64,000 bases of DNA from Rathayibacter_A sp036510655 (GCA_036510655.1 DATCDQ010000072.1:27669-91668), one strand, 5' to 3'; shown: positions 54,276 through 62,868, counted from the stretch's first letter. The notes: generated by a model from the sequence alone, not told the origin. Numbers and translations are program-made.

Positions 54276-56661
54276 GCAGGGGCTCCCGATTCTCCCCGAG
54301 GGATCGCGTAGCACACCGGTGGGCGCACTGGTGGAAGTACAGGACCTGACCTGGCGGCCGTTTGGCCGGGCGGATCCGGTACTCGAGGACTTCAGCCTGC
54401 GCATCGAGCCCGGCCAGAGGGTGCTGCTGGCCGGGCCCAGCGGCAGCGGCAAGTCGACCCTGCTGCGTGCGATCGCCGGAGTGCTCACGGCGACCGAATC
54501 GGGCGACCTGGCCGGATCTGTCCGAATCGACGGATGCGACCAGCAGGGGTCGGGCGCCGTCGTGGGCCTGATGGTGCAGGACCCGGCGGACGCGAGCGTG
54601 GCCGGACAGATTGGCCGCGACGTGGCATTCGGGCTGGAGAACGAGAGCGTGCCGCGGGAGAACATCTGGCCGCGCGTGCGTCGGGCGCTGGCCACGGTCG
54701 CGTTCCCGTATGGCGTCGATCATCCCGTGAGCGCGCTCTCCGGGGGAGAGGCGCAGCGCCTGGCGCTGGCCGGGGTGCTGGTTCTGCACCCCGGGCTGGT
54801 GTTGCTCGACGAACCGAGTTCGATGCTCGACCCGCAGGCGGCGACCGCGGTGCGGCAGGCCATCTGGGCCGCGGTGGCGGTATCGGGCGCGACCGTCGTG
54901 CTGGTCGAGCACCAACTCGAGCACTGGCTACCCGAGATCGACCGCGTCGTCGCGCTCGGTGCGGACGGCGCGATCACCGCGGACGGCGCGATCACCGCGG
55001 ACGGCACGGTGGATGAGACACTGCTCGCCGCCCCGGACACGCTGGCCGCGCACGGCGTGTGGGTTCCCGGGGTACGCGCCCCGCAACCGCTCAAGGTTCC
55101 GAGGCAGCTGTGCGCCCCGGTGGGCTGGGGCGTGCCCGCGGGAGACATGGTGATGCGGGCCGAGGGGGTGGGCATGCTCCGAACCCTGCCGGTCGGGCTG
55201 GGCGGCAGTAGCCCAGGTGGCACTTCCGGTGGCACGGTTGTCACGCTGAGCGGGGCGGATGCCGTGGTGCGGGCGGGTGAGATCGTCGCGTTGGTCGGGC
55301 CCAGCGGCGCCGGTAAGTCGACGCTGGCGGCGCTGCTCGCAGGCCTGGAGCGGCCCTCCTCGGGCTTCGTGATCGCAGGGCAGCAGTTGCGCAGCGGGCT
55401 GCACGAAAACCCCGCTGACTGGTCGTCTGCCGAGCTCGCGCGCCGGGTGGGCTGGGTGCCGCAGCAAGCCGAACTGGCGGTGGTCGCCCGCACGGTGCGG
55501 GAGGACGCGTTGAGCACCTGCCGCAGGCTGCAGCTCGACGAGCTCACGCCCCGGGCCGAAGCCCTGCTGGAGGTGCTCGGGCTGGCGGAGTCGGCGGAAA
55601 CCGACCCGCACCACCTTTCCGGCGGCCAACTGCGTCGGCTTGCGCTGGCCGGCGCGATGGCGCACGGACCTGCACTGCTGGTTCTGGACGAGCCGACGGT
55701 CGGCCAGGACCGACAGACCTGGGCGGCCGTGGCCGGCGTCATCACCGCCGCCCGCGATGCGGGCGCGGCGGTGCTCGTCGCCACCCACGACCGGCTTCTG
55801 ATGGACCTGGCCGACCGGTGCGTCCGTCTGGATCACGGCCGGGTGATCGAGGCGGCGGAATCGGCCGAGAGCGCGGCGGCCGTGCCAGCACTGGCGCCGA
55901 CGACGCTCATTTCGCCGGCGGTGGGTCCCGCGGCGCGCCGCGGCCGGTTCCGGCCGCTGACCGAGCGCTGCGGACCCCTCGCACTACTCGGTTCGGCTGT
56001 GCTGCTGCTGGCCGGTGCCCTGCCCATCACGCGCCTGAGCGAGGCGCTCCTGGGCGTGGGCGCCGAGCTTCTGCTCGCTCCGCTCGTACTCGGGTGGCGG
56101 GGACATCGATTGCGCAGGCTGCTTCCGGGACTGCTGGCCGTGGCATCTGTCTGGTTCTCCACCTGGTTGCTCAGCCCGCACCAGGACCCGATCGCCGGCG
56201 CGACCGCGGGCTTGCGGATCGCGTTCTTCGTGCTACCCGGCGTGCTGCTGGTGCGCTTCATCGACCCGTTCACGCTCGGCGACCATCTGGCACAGCGCCT
56301 GCTACTGCCGGGGCGGCCGGTGGTCGCTGCGGTGGCGGCACTTCAGCGCTTCGAGAGTCTGGCCGAGCAGTGGCGCGAACTGCGCCGTATCCGCAGGGTG
56401 CGCGCTCTCGAAGGTGCACGCGGGCCAGCGGCCCGCGGTCGCGAACTGGTCGCGCTGACCTTCGCGCTCCTCGTGCAGACGCTGCGCCAGGCGGGGCGGA
56501 TGGCCGTGGCCATGGAGGCGCGCGGCTTCTCGCTGCCCGCAACCAGAAGGGTGCGGCGAACTTGGGCGCAGCCAGCCCCATGGCTGCTGGCCGATACTGC
56601 GCTCGTCGTGCTGGCTGCGGTGGTCGCCGCGATTCCGGTCGCGTTGGCTGTCCTGCGCTGA
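54253..56661 (+). CDS. ykoD: Fused ECF module: two ABC ATPases (YkoD) plus T component (YkoC)
   Basis: An 802-residue fusion that supplies the whole energy-coupling module. ATPase 1 has Walker A GPSGSGKST (61-69), signature LSGGEAQRLAL and LVLLDEPSSM; ATPase 2 has GPSGAGKST, LSGGQLRRLAL and LLVLDEPTVGQD. From about residue 560 the EcfT membrane domain follows, with the coupling motif EARGFSLP. YkoC is normally a separate gene. An in-frame 18-bp repeat (54964-54999) gives GAITAD twice between the ATPases. GTG start inside ykoE. Confidence 0.92.
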   Translation: MRRTPPAEQGLPILPEGSRSTPVGALVEVQDLTWRPFGRADPVLEDFSLRIEPGQRVLLAGPSGSGKSTLLRAIAGVLTATESGDLAGSVRIDGCDQQGSGAVVGLMVQDPADASVAGQIGRDVAFGLENESVPRENIWPRVRRALATVAFPYGVDHPVSALSGGEAQRLALAGVLVLHPGLVLLDEPSSMLDPQAATAVRQAIWAAVAVSGATVVLVEHQLEHWLPEIDRVVALGADGAITADGAITADGTVDETLLAAPDTLAAHGVWVPGVRAPQPLKVPRQLCAPVGWGVPAGDMVMRAEGVGMLRTLPVGLGGSSPGGTSGGTVVTLSGADAVVRAGEIVALVGPSGAGKSTLAALLAGLERPSSGFVIAGQQLRSGLHENPADWSSAELARRVGWVPQQAELAVVARTVREDALSTCRRLQLDELTPRAEALLEVLGLAESAETDPHHLSGGQLRRLALAGAMAHGPALLVLDEPTVGQDRQTWAAVAGVITAARDAGAAVLVATHDRLLMDLADRCVRLDHGRVIEAAESAESAAAVPALAPTTLISPAVGPAARRGRFRPLTERCGPLALLGSAVLLLAGALPITRLSEALLGVGAELLLAPLVLGWRGHRLRRLLPGLLAVASVWFSTWLLSPHQDPIAGATAGLRIAFFVLPGVLLVRFIDPFTLGDHLAQRLLLPGRPVVAAVAALQRFESLAEQWRELRRIRRVRALEGARGPAARGRELVALTFALLVQTLRQAGRMAVAMEARGFSLPATRRVRRTWAQPAPWLLADTALVVLAAVVAAIPVALAVLR

Positions 56662-56710
56662 CCGCGCCGAACGGTTAGTGCGTCGAACGCTTGCGTGGCC
56701 GGTCAGAGGA

Positions 56711-57358
56711 TCAGACCGGCCACCTCTCGCGCCGCCATGCGCTTTCCCAGAACATCCACTCGTAGCGGGCGGCGGTGGCGAACGCCCGCCGCATCCGCTC
56801 CCGGTCCGCGCCGCCGGCCTGTTCCGCCGCACGGTTGACGATCGCCCGCGCCTGCCCGGCGGCCGCCGCGAAGTCTGGGGCGCCGTACGTGCCGATCCAG
56901 TCCGCGTACGGATGCCCCGCCAGGTCGCCGATGCGCTCCTTCAGTCTTCGCCCGACATCCTCGTAGATCCAGAAGCAGGGCAGCAGGCCGGCGACGAGCG
57001 CCGGATAACAGCCGCTCGTGACCAGGGAGAGCAGGTACGACGTGTAGGCGGTGCATGTCGGCGACGCTTCCACCGCGGTGAAATCCGCCACGTGTGTTGC
57101 ATGTAACTGCCGTTCCACGCTGACCGCGGTGGCCGCGCTTCCGGTCCAGAACAGCAGGTCGTCGGGTTTGTCGGCGTGGCCGGCTGCGCTGGCCAGCACC
57201 CGCCCGTACGACGCGAGGTAGTGGGCATCCTGGGCCATGTAGTAGTCGAAAAGGTCCTGCGGCAGGCTGCCGTCTTCCAGTGCGACCAGAAACGGCAGCA
57301 GGTCGATCGCCTCGAGCACGGGCGCGGCGGCCTGCCAGAGTTCGTCGGTGAAGGTCAT
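56711..57358 (-). CDS. tenA: TenA-family aminopyrimidine aminohydrolase (thiaminase II)
   Basis: A 215-residue all-helical enzyme that converts degraded thiamine aminopyrimidines to HMP for salvage. The catalytic Cys is expected in LLPCFWIYEDVG and the catalytic Glu in YEWMFWESAW; DLFDYYMAQDAHYL fits the substrate pocket. The ATG at 57358 overlaps the thiD stop (ATGA). The frame stays open upstream only as antisense through thiD. Last gene of the thiM-thiE-thiD-tenA operon. Confidence 0.93.
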   Translation of the reverse strand: MTFTDELWQAAAPVLEAIDLLPFLVALEDGSLPQDLFDYYMAQDAHYLASYGRVLASAAGHADKPDDLLFWTGSAATAVSVERQLHATHVADFTAVEASPTCTAYTSYLLSLVTSGCYPALVAGLLPCFWIYEDVGRRLKERIGDLAGHPYADWIGTYGAPDFAAAAGQARAIVNRAAEQAGGADRERMRRAFATAARYEWMFWESAWRRERWPV

Positions 57359-58173
57359 TTCTCGCTCCAGAGCTGGTAGAAGTGCTGCACCGGCCCGTGC
57401 CCGTGGCCGACCCGGAGCGTGTCGGCGGCGGCCAGCGCCCCGGTCAGCCAGGCCTTGGCGTCCCGCGCGGTCGTCAGCCAGTCCTCGCGCTGCGGCCGCA
57501 ACGCCGCCAGCGCCGAGGAGAGACTGCAACCGGTGCCGTGCGTGTTCGAGGTGGCCACACGCGGCCCGCGCAACTCGTGCTCCCCTTCCGGCCCCATAAA
57601 GACGTCCACCATCTCGGCGCCAGCGAGCCCGCCCGGCAGGTGGCCGCCCTTCAGCAGCACCCGCTGCGCGCCGAGGGCCAGCAGCGCGTGCGCCTGCGCG
57701 TGCATGGCCGCCACTGACGCGGCGACCGGGCAATCCAGCAAAACGGCCGCCTCGGCCAGGTTGGGCGTGATCACGGATGACGCCGGCAGCAGCCGACGCA
57801 TCGCATCCACCGCCTGGTCCGACAGCAGCCGATCGCCGCTGGTGGCGACCATGACGGGGTCGAGCACCACCAGGTCGCAGCGCTGCCGGGCGAGGAAGCC
57901 CGCGACGGCGGCCACGATCTCAGCGTCGGCGAGCATCCCGATCTTGACGGAGTCGACGCTCACGTCGGCGACCAGCGTCTCAAGCTGCTCGGTCACGAAC
58001 CCGGCGGGCACCACGTGCACACCGGTGACGCCGGTGGTGTTCTGCGCGGTCAGCGCGGTGATCACGGTGGTGCCGTATGCGCCCAACGCACTGAAGGTCT
58101 TCAGGTCCGCCTGGATGCCCGCCCCGCCGGACGGGTCGCTGCCGGCGATGCTCAAGGCGATGGGCACGGTCAT
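57355..58173 (-). CDS. thiD: Hydroxymethylpyrimidine/phosphomethylpyrimidine kinase
   Basis: A 272-residue ribokinase-fold enzyme phosphorylating HMP twice to HMP-PP. The substrate motif is IAGSDPSGGAGIQADLKTF, the ATP/anion hole and catalytic region NTHGTGCSLSSALAA, and DPVMVATSGDRLL is conserved. Stop overlaps the tenA start, and its start overlaps thiE (ATGA), so the four genes are translationally chained. Confidence 0.95.
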   Translation of the reverse strand: MTVPIALSIAGSDPSGGAGIQADLKTFSALGAYGTTVITALTAQNTTGVTGVHVVPAGFVTEQLETLVADVSVDSVKIGMLADAEIVAAVAGFLARQRCDLVVLDPVMVATSGDRLLSDQAVDAMRRLLPASSVITPNLAEAAVLLDCPVAASVAAMHAQAHALLALGAQRVLLKGGHLPGGLAGAEMVDVFMGPEGEHELRGPRVATSNTHGTGCSLSSALAALRPQREDWLTTARDAKAWLTGALAAADTLRVGHGHGPVQHFYQLWSEK

Positions 58174-58868
58174 GGCCGCACCTTCTCCCGGTCGATGGTG
58201 GTCGCACGGTCCCAGGCCGAACGGATGTCGCGGGCGGCCGCCTCGGGGTCACGGCGACCGCAGATGGCGCTGACCATGGCGACTCCTGCCGCGCCGGCCG
58301 CGCGCACCAGGGCCGCCCGCTCGGCCCCGATACCGCCGATCGCCACGCACGGCCACGGGCTGGCCGCCAGCACCGCGCGCAACCGGCCGAGGCCGCCGGG
58401 GGCGGCGGCGTCCGGTTTGGTGGTCTGCGCCCAGATCGGCCCGACGCCCAGATAATCGATGGCATGCGGCGTGAGCCGGCGGGCGGCGGCGACGTGTGCC
58501 ACGGTCTGTGCCGACAACCCGAGGTAGGCGTCGGGACCGAGGATGGTGCGCGCCTCCGCGACACCGAGGTCGGACTGGCCGATGTGCGCGCCCTGCGCCC
58601 CGATGGCCTCGACCAGGTGCACCCGGTCGTTCAAGAGCAGGGGCACTCCGGTGCCATACAGTGCCGCGGCCACGGATCGCCCCAGGGTGACGAGGTCGTC
58701 GTCGGTGGCATGCGGGTCGCGTAATTGCACCGCGGTCACCCCGCCGCGGACGGCGGCGGCGACGGTCGCGGCCACGCCATACGCGCCGCACAGCACAGTG
58801 TCGGTCACGAGGTAGAGCGACAGGTCCAGGGGCGGCCTGCTCGGGGTGCTCATGCTGGGCGCACTCAT
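58170..58868 (-). CDS. thiE: Thiamine phosphate synthase
   Basis: A 232-residue TIM-barrel enzyme joining HMP-PP and thiazole phosphate to thiamine phosphate. Motifs in order: LYLVTD, AVQLRDP, LLLNDRVHL, HIGQSDLG, YLGVGPIWAQTTKPDA (substrate loop) and AIGGIGAE. The N-terminal 12 residues are Ser/Pro-rich; an ATG at residue 6 is an alternative start. Linked by overlaps to thiD and thiM. Confidence 0.95.
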   Translation of the reverse strand: MSAPSMSTPSRPPLDLSLYLVTDTVLCGAYGVAATVAAAVRGGVTAVQLRDPHATDDDLVTLGRSVAAALYGTGVPLLLNDRVHLVEAIGAQGAHIGQSDLGVAEARTILGPDAYLGLSAQTVAHVAAARRLTPHAIDYLGVGPIWAQTTKPDAAAPGGLGRLRAVLAASPWPCVAIGGIGAERAALVRAAGAAGVAMVSAICGRRDPEAAARDIRSAWDRATTIDREKVRP

Positions 58869-59683
58869 GGGCGGCCGAGACGCACGTCCGCGGCCAGCAA
58901 CTCCGGGGAGAGGGCGTCGAGCTCGTCGAGCAGCGCGACCGCGAAACTACCCGGCCTCTGCGCGGTTAGGGCCGCATGGTCGGCAGCGACGGTGAGCACC
59001 GCGGTCGCTGCAGTCGCCGCCAGAAGGCCGTCCTCCAGCACGGCTGCGAAGGCGGCCATGAGCGCGCCCAAGGCGCAACCGACACCGGTCACCCGCGTCA
59101 TCAGTGGATGGCCGTTGGCGACCGTCACGACGCGGTGGCCGTCCGTCAGATGGTCCACCGGCCCGCTGACCGCGACAGTGGTGCCGTGGCGTAGCGCGAG
59201 CGTGCGCGCAACCTGAAGGGCGGCCTGGGGGGAATCGACCGAGTCGACCCCCTTGCCGCCCGCGCCACCGGCCAGCGCGAGGATCTCGGAGGCGTTGCCA
59301 CGGATGATCCTCGGGGTTGCCGATTCGAGCAGGGCGAGACCGACCTCCGTACGCCACGCGGCCGCGCCGGCGGCGACCGGGTCGAGCACCCACGGTGTGC
59401 CGCAAGCGCTAGCGGATGCCACTGCGCCGGTCATTCCAGCCGTCGTGTCGTCATACGGGGTGCCGAGGTTAATCAGCACGCCCCCGGCGATGGCGGCGAA
59501 GGCGCCGGCCTCGTGCGGGTTGTCGACCATGGCGGGAGCGGCGCCGACGGCCAGCAACACGTTCGCCGTCCACTGGGCCACCACAATGTTCGTCAGGCAC
59601 TGCACCAAAGGCTGCTGCGCGCGCAGTTCGTGCAGGCTTTCGGCCACGGTCTGCGCGGTGGGAACGGGAAAATCTGGAGCCAC
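58865..59683 (-). CDS. thiM: Hydroxyethylthiazole kinase
   Basis: A 272-residue ribokinase-like enzyme phosphorylating salvaged hydroxyethylthiazole. Landmarks: PLVQCLTNIVVAQWTANVLL, DNPHEAGAF, LDPVAAGAAAWR, RIIRGNASEILALAG and VTGVGCALGALMAAF with the catalytic Cys. The GTG at 59683 is the start: GAAGGGAC within the end of the TPP riboswitch lies 8 nt upstream and serves as ribosome binding site. First gene of the salvage operon. Confidence 0.94.
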   Translation of the reverse strand: MAPDFPVPTAQTVAESLHELRAQQPLVQCLTNIVVAQWTANVLLAVGAAPAMVDNPHEAGAFAAIAGGVLINLGTPYDDTTAGMTGAVASASACGTPWVLDPVAAGAAAWRTEVGLALLESATPRIIRGNASEILALAGGAGGKGVDSVDSPQAALQVARTLALRHGTTVAVSGPVDHLTDGHRVVTVANGHPLMTRVTGVGCALGALMAAFAAVLEDGLLAATAATAVLTVAADHAALTAQRPGSFAVALLDELDALSPELLAADVRLGRP

Positions 59684-59689
59684 GATGGT

Positions 59690-59769
59690 GACGTCCCTTC
59701 GCTAGTACGAGCTAGATCAGGTTCGACGGGTGTGATCTCAGCCGGTCCTCGGAACCGGCACCCCGCGTC
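59690..59769 (-). promoter_or_regulatory. TPP riboswitch upstream of thiM
   Basis: On the minus strand GCGGGGTGCC, GGCTGAGATCACACC, GTCGAACCTGATCTAG and TACTAGCGAAGGGAC match the TPP aptamer. Its 3' GAAGGGAC is also the thiM Shine-Dalgarno sequence, so TPP binding should block ribosome access directly. Confidence 0.95.
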
Positions 59770-59821
59770 ACAAGCCACTCTAGCGCCATCCGGCATTCGC
59801 TAGGCTGAATCGACAATCAAC

Positions 59822-59911
59822 ACCACGGGAGCTCACCCAAGTGAGCTGAGAGGGCGGCTGGGGCCGCCGACCGTACGAACCTGTCCGGGTAATGCCGGCG
59901 TAGGGAGACGA
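59822..59911 (+). promoter_or_regulatory. TPP riboswitch upstream of the MFS transporter
   Basis: CCACGGGAGCTCACC, GTGAGCTGAGAGGGCGG, CCGTACGAACCTGTCCGGG and TAATGCCGGCGTAGGGAGAC match the aptamer. The final TAGGGAG lies 12 nt before the ATG at 59919 and probably is the ribosome binding site. Its 5' end is only about 50 bp from that of the divergent thiM riboswitch. Confidence 0.95.
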
Positions 59912-59918
59912 CACGAGC

Positions 59919-61235
59919 ATGCGCGACAATCAGAGCGCGGCGGCACCCAGTTCCACCAAGAGGGCCGCCGCGGGACAACAGAACGTTCCTCGTGAAGCGA
60001 GGCGAGCCATCCGAGGCGGGATTCTCGGCAACTATGTGGACCAGTTCGACATCTTCCTGCCTGTCATCGTGCTGGTGCCCGCCGCCGCGCATCTCTTCGG
60101 CGCCGGCAACCTGGCACGCAACGCGGGGCTGATCTTTATCGCGACCCTGATTGCCCGCCCTATCGGTGCGGCCATCTTCGGCCCCCTGGCCGACCGTGTC
60201 GGTCGCAGCGCCACCACGAAGATCACGATCGCCGGCGTCGCCGTGACGACCCTGCTGATCGCGCTGGTGCCGCCGCAACTTTCCGGGAACGCAACCCTGG
60301 TGTGGATCCTGGTGCTGCGCTTTCTCGGCGGAATCTTCCTCGGCGGCGGATACACGTCCGCCGTGCCATTGGCGATGGAGTGGACCACTCCACGCCGGCG
60401 TGGCCTCGTCAGCGGGTTGATCATGTGGATGTCGCCGTGGGCGAACGCGTCGATCGCGGCACTGGTGTTCCTGCTCCTGGGCTGGGCCGGTCCCGCCGGA
60501 TACGAGGCGTGGGGCTGGCGTGTGCCGTTCCTCCTCGGCGCCACGATGGCGGTGGTCATGCTCGGCTACTACCAACACATCGAGGACGCCCCGGCCTGGA
60601 AGCAGACGGCGAAGACACCCGGCCCGCTGAGACAGATTCTCGCCGGCCCGCACCGGCGCCCGCTCGCGCAGGTGTTCGTGCTGATGACCGGCATGTGGCT
60701 GTTCACCGACATGGCCATCGCCGTGCTCACCGGCCAGTTGAAGACCCTCGCCCACCTGGACGACCGCGCCACCTCGTTCACCATGCTGTGTGCGACGGCC
60801 GCGTCGGCCCTCGCGATGGTTGCCGCCGGCCACCTTTCCACCCTCACCGGGCGCCGCCGATTCTTCATGACCTTCGGCGCCCTCAGCGCGGTGCTTGCTC
60901 CGGCCGGATACCTGATGGTCTTTCGACAGCAGCCGCTCGGTGGCACCGTGGCCTGGGTCGTGGTGCTGCAGTTGGCCACCGTATCGGTGTACGGGCCGAT
61001 TGCCGCGTACCTCACGGAACGCTTCCCCACCCGCGTACGCTCCAGCGGATACGGGGTGGCGTACAGCCTCTCGATCGTGCTGCCGGCCCTCTACCCGTAC
61101 TACCTGCCGCCGTTGCAGCAGCTGTTCGGCGACACCGCTGCGGTGGCCGCGTTAATCACGCTCGCCGGACTCCTGGTAGCCGTCGGCGCGATAATGGGCC
61201 CAGACACCGACACGCGGCTGGAGTTGTCCGGGTGA
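59919..61235 (+). CDS. MFS transporter under TPP riboswitch control
   Basis: A 438-residue, 12-helix MFS protein of the metabolite:H+ symporter/sugar-porter-like branch: GNYVDQFDIFLPVIVL in helix 1, the motif GPLADRVGRSATTK in loop 2-3, RFLGGIFLGGGYTSAVPLAME in helix 4 and ERFPTRVRSSGYG in the second half. Its own TPP riboswitch and its place beside thiM make uptake of thiamine, HMP or thiazole the likely role; this is inference from regulation and context. It does not resemble the known PnuT, ThiT or YkoE carriers. Confidence 0.85.
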   Translation: MRDNQSAAAPSSTKRAAAGQQNVPREARRAIRGGILGNYVDQFDIFLPVIVLVPAAAHLFGAGNLARNAGLIFIATLIARPIGAAIFGPLADRVGRSATTKITIAGVAVTTLLIALVPPQLSGNATLVWILVLRFLGGIFLGGGYTSAVPLAMEWTTPRRRGLVSGLIMWMSPWANASIAALVFLLLGWAGPAGYEAWGWRVPFLLGATMAVVMLGYYQHIEDAPAWKQTAKTPGPLRQILAGPHRRPLAQVFVLMTGMWLFTDMAIAVLTGQLKTLAHLDDRATSFTMLCATAASALAMVAAGHLSTLTGRRRFFMTFGALSAVLAPAGYLMVFRQQPLGGTVAWVVVLQLATVSVYGPIAAYLTERFPTRVRSSGYGVAYSLSIVLPALYPYYLPPLQQLFGDTAAVAALITLAGLLVAVGAIMGPDTDTRLELSG

Positions 61236-61276
61236 ACACCTGCGTTGCGGCGGCTTCTCGTTACGCAATGAAACCG

Positions 61277-61301
61277 GTGCAGAAGTCGGCGGGTTCTGCA
61301 C
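61277..61301 (+). terminator. Hairpin downstream of the MFS gene
   Basis: GTGCAGAA (61277-61284) pairs exactly with TTCTGCAC (61294-61301) around a 9-nt loop, 40 bp after the MFS stop. No T-run follows, so it may be a weak or factor-assisted terminator. Confidence 0.45.
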
Positions 61302-61337
61302 GCCGCCGCCGTCTCAGGCCGGGTGCCCGATACCGTC

Positions 61338-61856
61338 ATGCCCCTCGAACATCCGTCGGTGTATACCGCGGGTAAGCGCAGGGAACCCTCTGAACGTCCG
61401 GATAACGACACACCGTCATCGACACGGGCCGCGGGGTAAGATCACCTGGCACGGGCCGGGGCAGCTGGTCGGTTATCCGATCGCACCTACCCAAGCCCGC
61501 TGCCGTGGTCGCCTACGTACGCCGACTCGAGGGCTTCCTGATCGAGGTGCTGGCCGAGCTCGGCGTCGCCGGGAGCCGTGTTCGGGGCGGTCGGGAGCGT
61601 GGGTCGACGGGCCCGGCGGGAACCGCGGCGACGAGAAGATCGCGGCCATGGGCATCCGCGTCGCGGAGGGAGTAACCAGGCACGGGTTCGCCTTGAACTG
61701 CTCGAACGCGTTCAATGCGTATGAGCACATCGTGGCGTGCGGAATCCGCGTCGTGGGGCCACCTCGATCAGCAGGGTGCTCGGGTCGACGGTCACGCCGT
61801 CGGACGAACTGGAGCTGGTGCTGGACCGGTTCGCGGCGACGTGGGACAAAGCGTAG
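61338..61856 (+). pseudogene. lipB: Octanoyltransferase (LipB) pseudogene with several frameshifts
   Basis: Pieces of LipB follow one another in order in different frames: PLEHPSVYTAGKR and EPSERPDNDTP; TGRGGKITWHGPGQLVGYPI; AAVVAYVRRLEGFLIEVLAELGV; GGNRGDEKIAAMGIRVAEGV and ALNCSNAFNAYEHIVACGI; then SISRVL and TPSDELELVLDRFAATWDKA, ending at a TAG. At least four small indels separate them, and the protein's first 40-50 residues are missing. A functional lipoylation route must exist elsewhere for GcvH. Confidence 0.88.
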
Positions 61857-61880
61857 GCCAACCGTTCCTGTCCGTAAGTC

Positions 61881-61964
61881 GGACGGTGACCGGGCCGCAT
61901 CTGGGGGTGCATCCCGAGACAGGCTTGAGAGCGTTTATTGCTTTCAATGGTGCCCGTAAGCGGA
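61881..61964. repeat. 84-bp direct repeat, copy B
   Basis: Same orientation as copy A at 53065 and 83 of 84 bases identical; the copies start 8816 bp apart. It begins 24 bp after the lipB remnant's stop. On its right it runs into CGGAACGG-TTGCGGGAC-like sequence that recurs near 50877. Confidence 0.9.
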
Positions 61965-62044
61965 ACGGCTTGCGGGACCGCTCGAAAGTCCGTTAGCGGG
62001 TTCGTTTATGTGCATCGCCAACAGGCAGGTGTATCCTCAGCATT

Positions 62045-62275
62045 GTGGACGAGGCGACCGATCCGAAGGCTCGGCGACGGTACCAAATCAAGCTCACCGC
62101 CGTTTGGATATGGTTAGGCCTTTGTGTCGCCGATGCGATCACGGTGGTTGCCATAGAGCAATACGCCGACCTGATCCTCATCGGATTGTTAATAGTCGTG
62201 CCGTACGCAATCCTCGCCGGCGGTGCCAAATGGTGGCACACACAAGGCGGGTTCCGCGGCTGGCTACGTGGCTGA
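62045..62275 (+). CDS. Small membrane protein, unknown
   Basis: A 76-residue protein with two hydrophobic helices (LTAVWIWLGLCVADAITVVA and LILIGLLIVVPYAILAGGA), a charged N-terminus (DEATDPKARRRYQ) and a Trp-rich C-terminus (KWWHTQGGFRGWLRG). GTG start at 62045. I do not recognise the family. Codon use looks normal, so it is probably a real gene. The following 248 bp before mazF carries a further CCGTAAGCGGAACCG motif (near 62374) and no gene. Confidence 0.55.
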   Translation: MDEATDPKARRRYQIKLTAVWIWLGLCVADAITVVAIEQYADLILIGLLIVVPYAILAGGAKWWHTQGGFRGWLRG

Positions 62276-62523
62276 AAGCTGCCCGTAGCGACATGGTGGC
62301 TTCTGCCACCGTCGCGTCGCATCCGAATCAGATTGCCAGTCGTCGTACAGCGTAGAAACCTGCTCCGGGAGGGTCCGTAAGCGGAACCGCTAGTGCGACA
62401 GTTCGTGACGTTCCAAGGGGCGAGGTGGGCCGTGTCAATCTCCTTGGGGTGCGGGGCGGAGGCGCAGGTAGATGAGCACGGCGGGCTGAGGATAATCGAT
62501 ACCGGCGACTGGTGGTTCGGCGT

Positions 62524-62868
62524 TCAGAGGTCGAGAAAGTCGCTCAGCCAGAGCCGCACTGCGTTGAGGCATCCCTGGGAGACGTGTCCGGCGATCGCGG
62601 TAATCCGATCACGTGAGAGGGTGCGAGGCTGTTCGCTCATGATCCACGACGGCCGATCCAGGCCACTCGGCCCGTCAATCGCAATATGGTTCGGCCACCC
62701 CCGGTCTACTGTCGAGATTGGCAGAACGATCACGAGCGTTGTGACGGCGTCGAGGTAGCCTGTCGAGGCGATCACGAGGACGGGTCGATGGCCGCCCTGC
62801 TCGCGGCCTCGCACAGGCTCGAGCGTCGCCCAGGCGACAACGCCCGGCGCAAGGTCGAGATCGCTCAT
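62524..62868 (-). CDS. MazF/PemK-type endoribonuclease toxin
   Basis: A 114-residue toxin of the MazF/PemK fold: PGVVAWATLEPVRGREQGGHRPVLVI with the conserved Arg-Pro, then LVIVLPIST and the SWIMSEQPRTLSRDRI segment including the catalytic-site Thr/Ser. Such enzymes cut mRNA at short motifs. The ATG at 62868 overlaps the antitoxin's stop (ATGA), so the two are translated together. Confidence 0.88.
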   Translation of the reverse strand: MSDLDLAPGVVAWATLEPVRGREQGGHRPVLVIASTGYLDAVTTLVIVLPISTVDRGWPNHIAIDGPSGLDRPSWIMSEQPRTLSRDRITAIAGHVSQGCLNAVRLWLSDFLDL

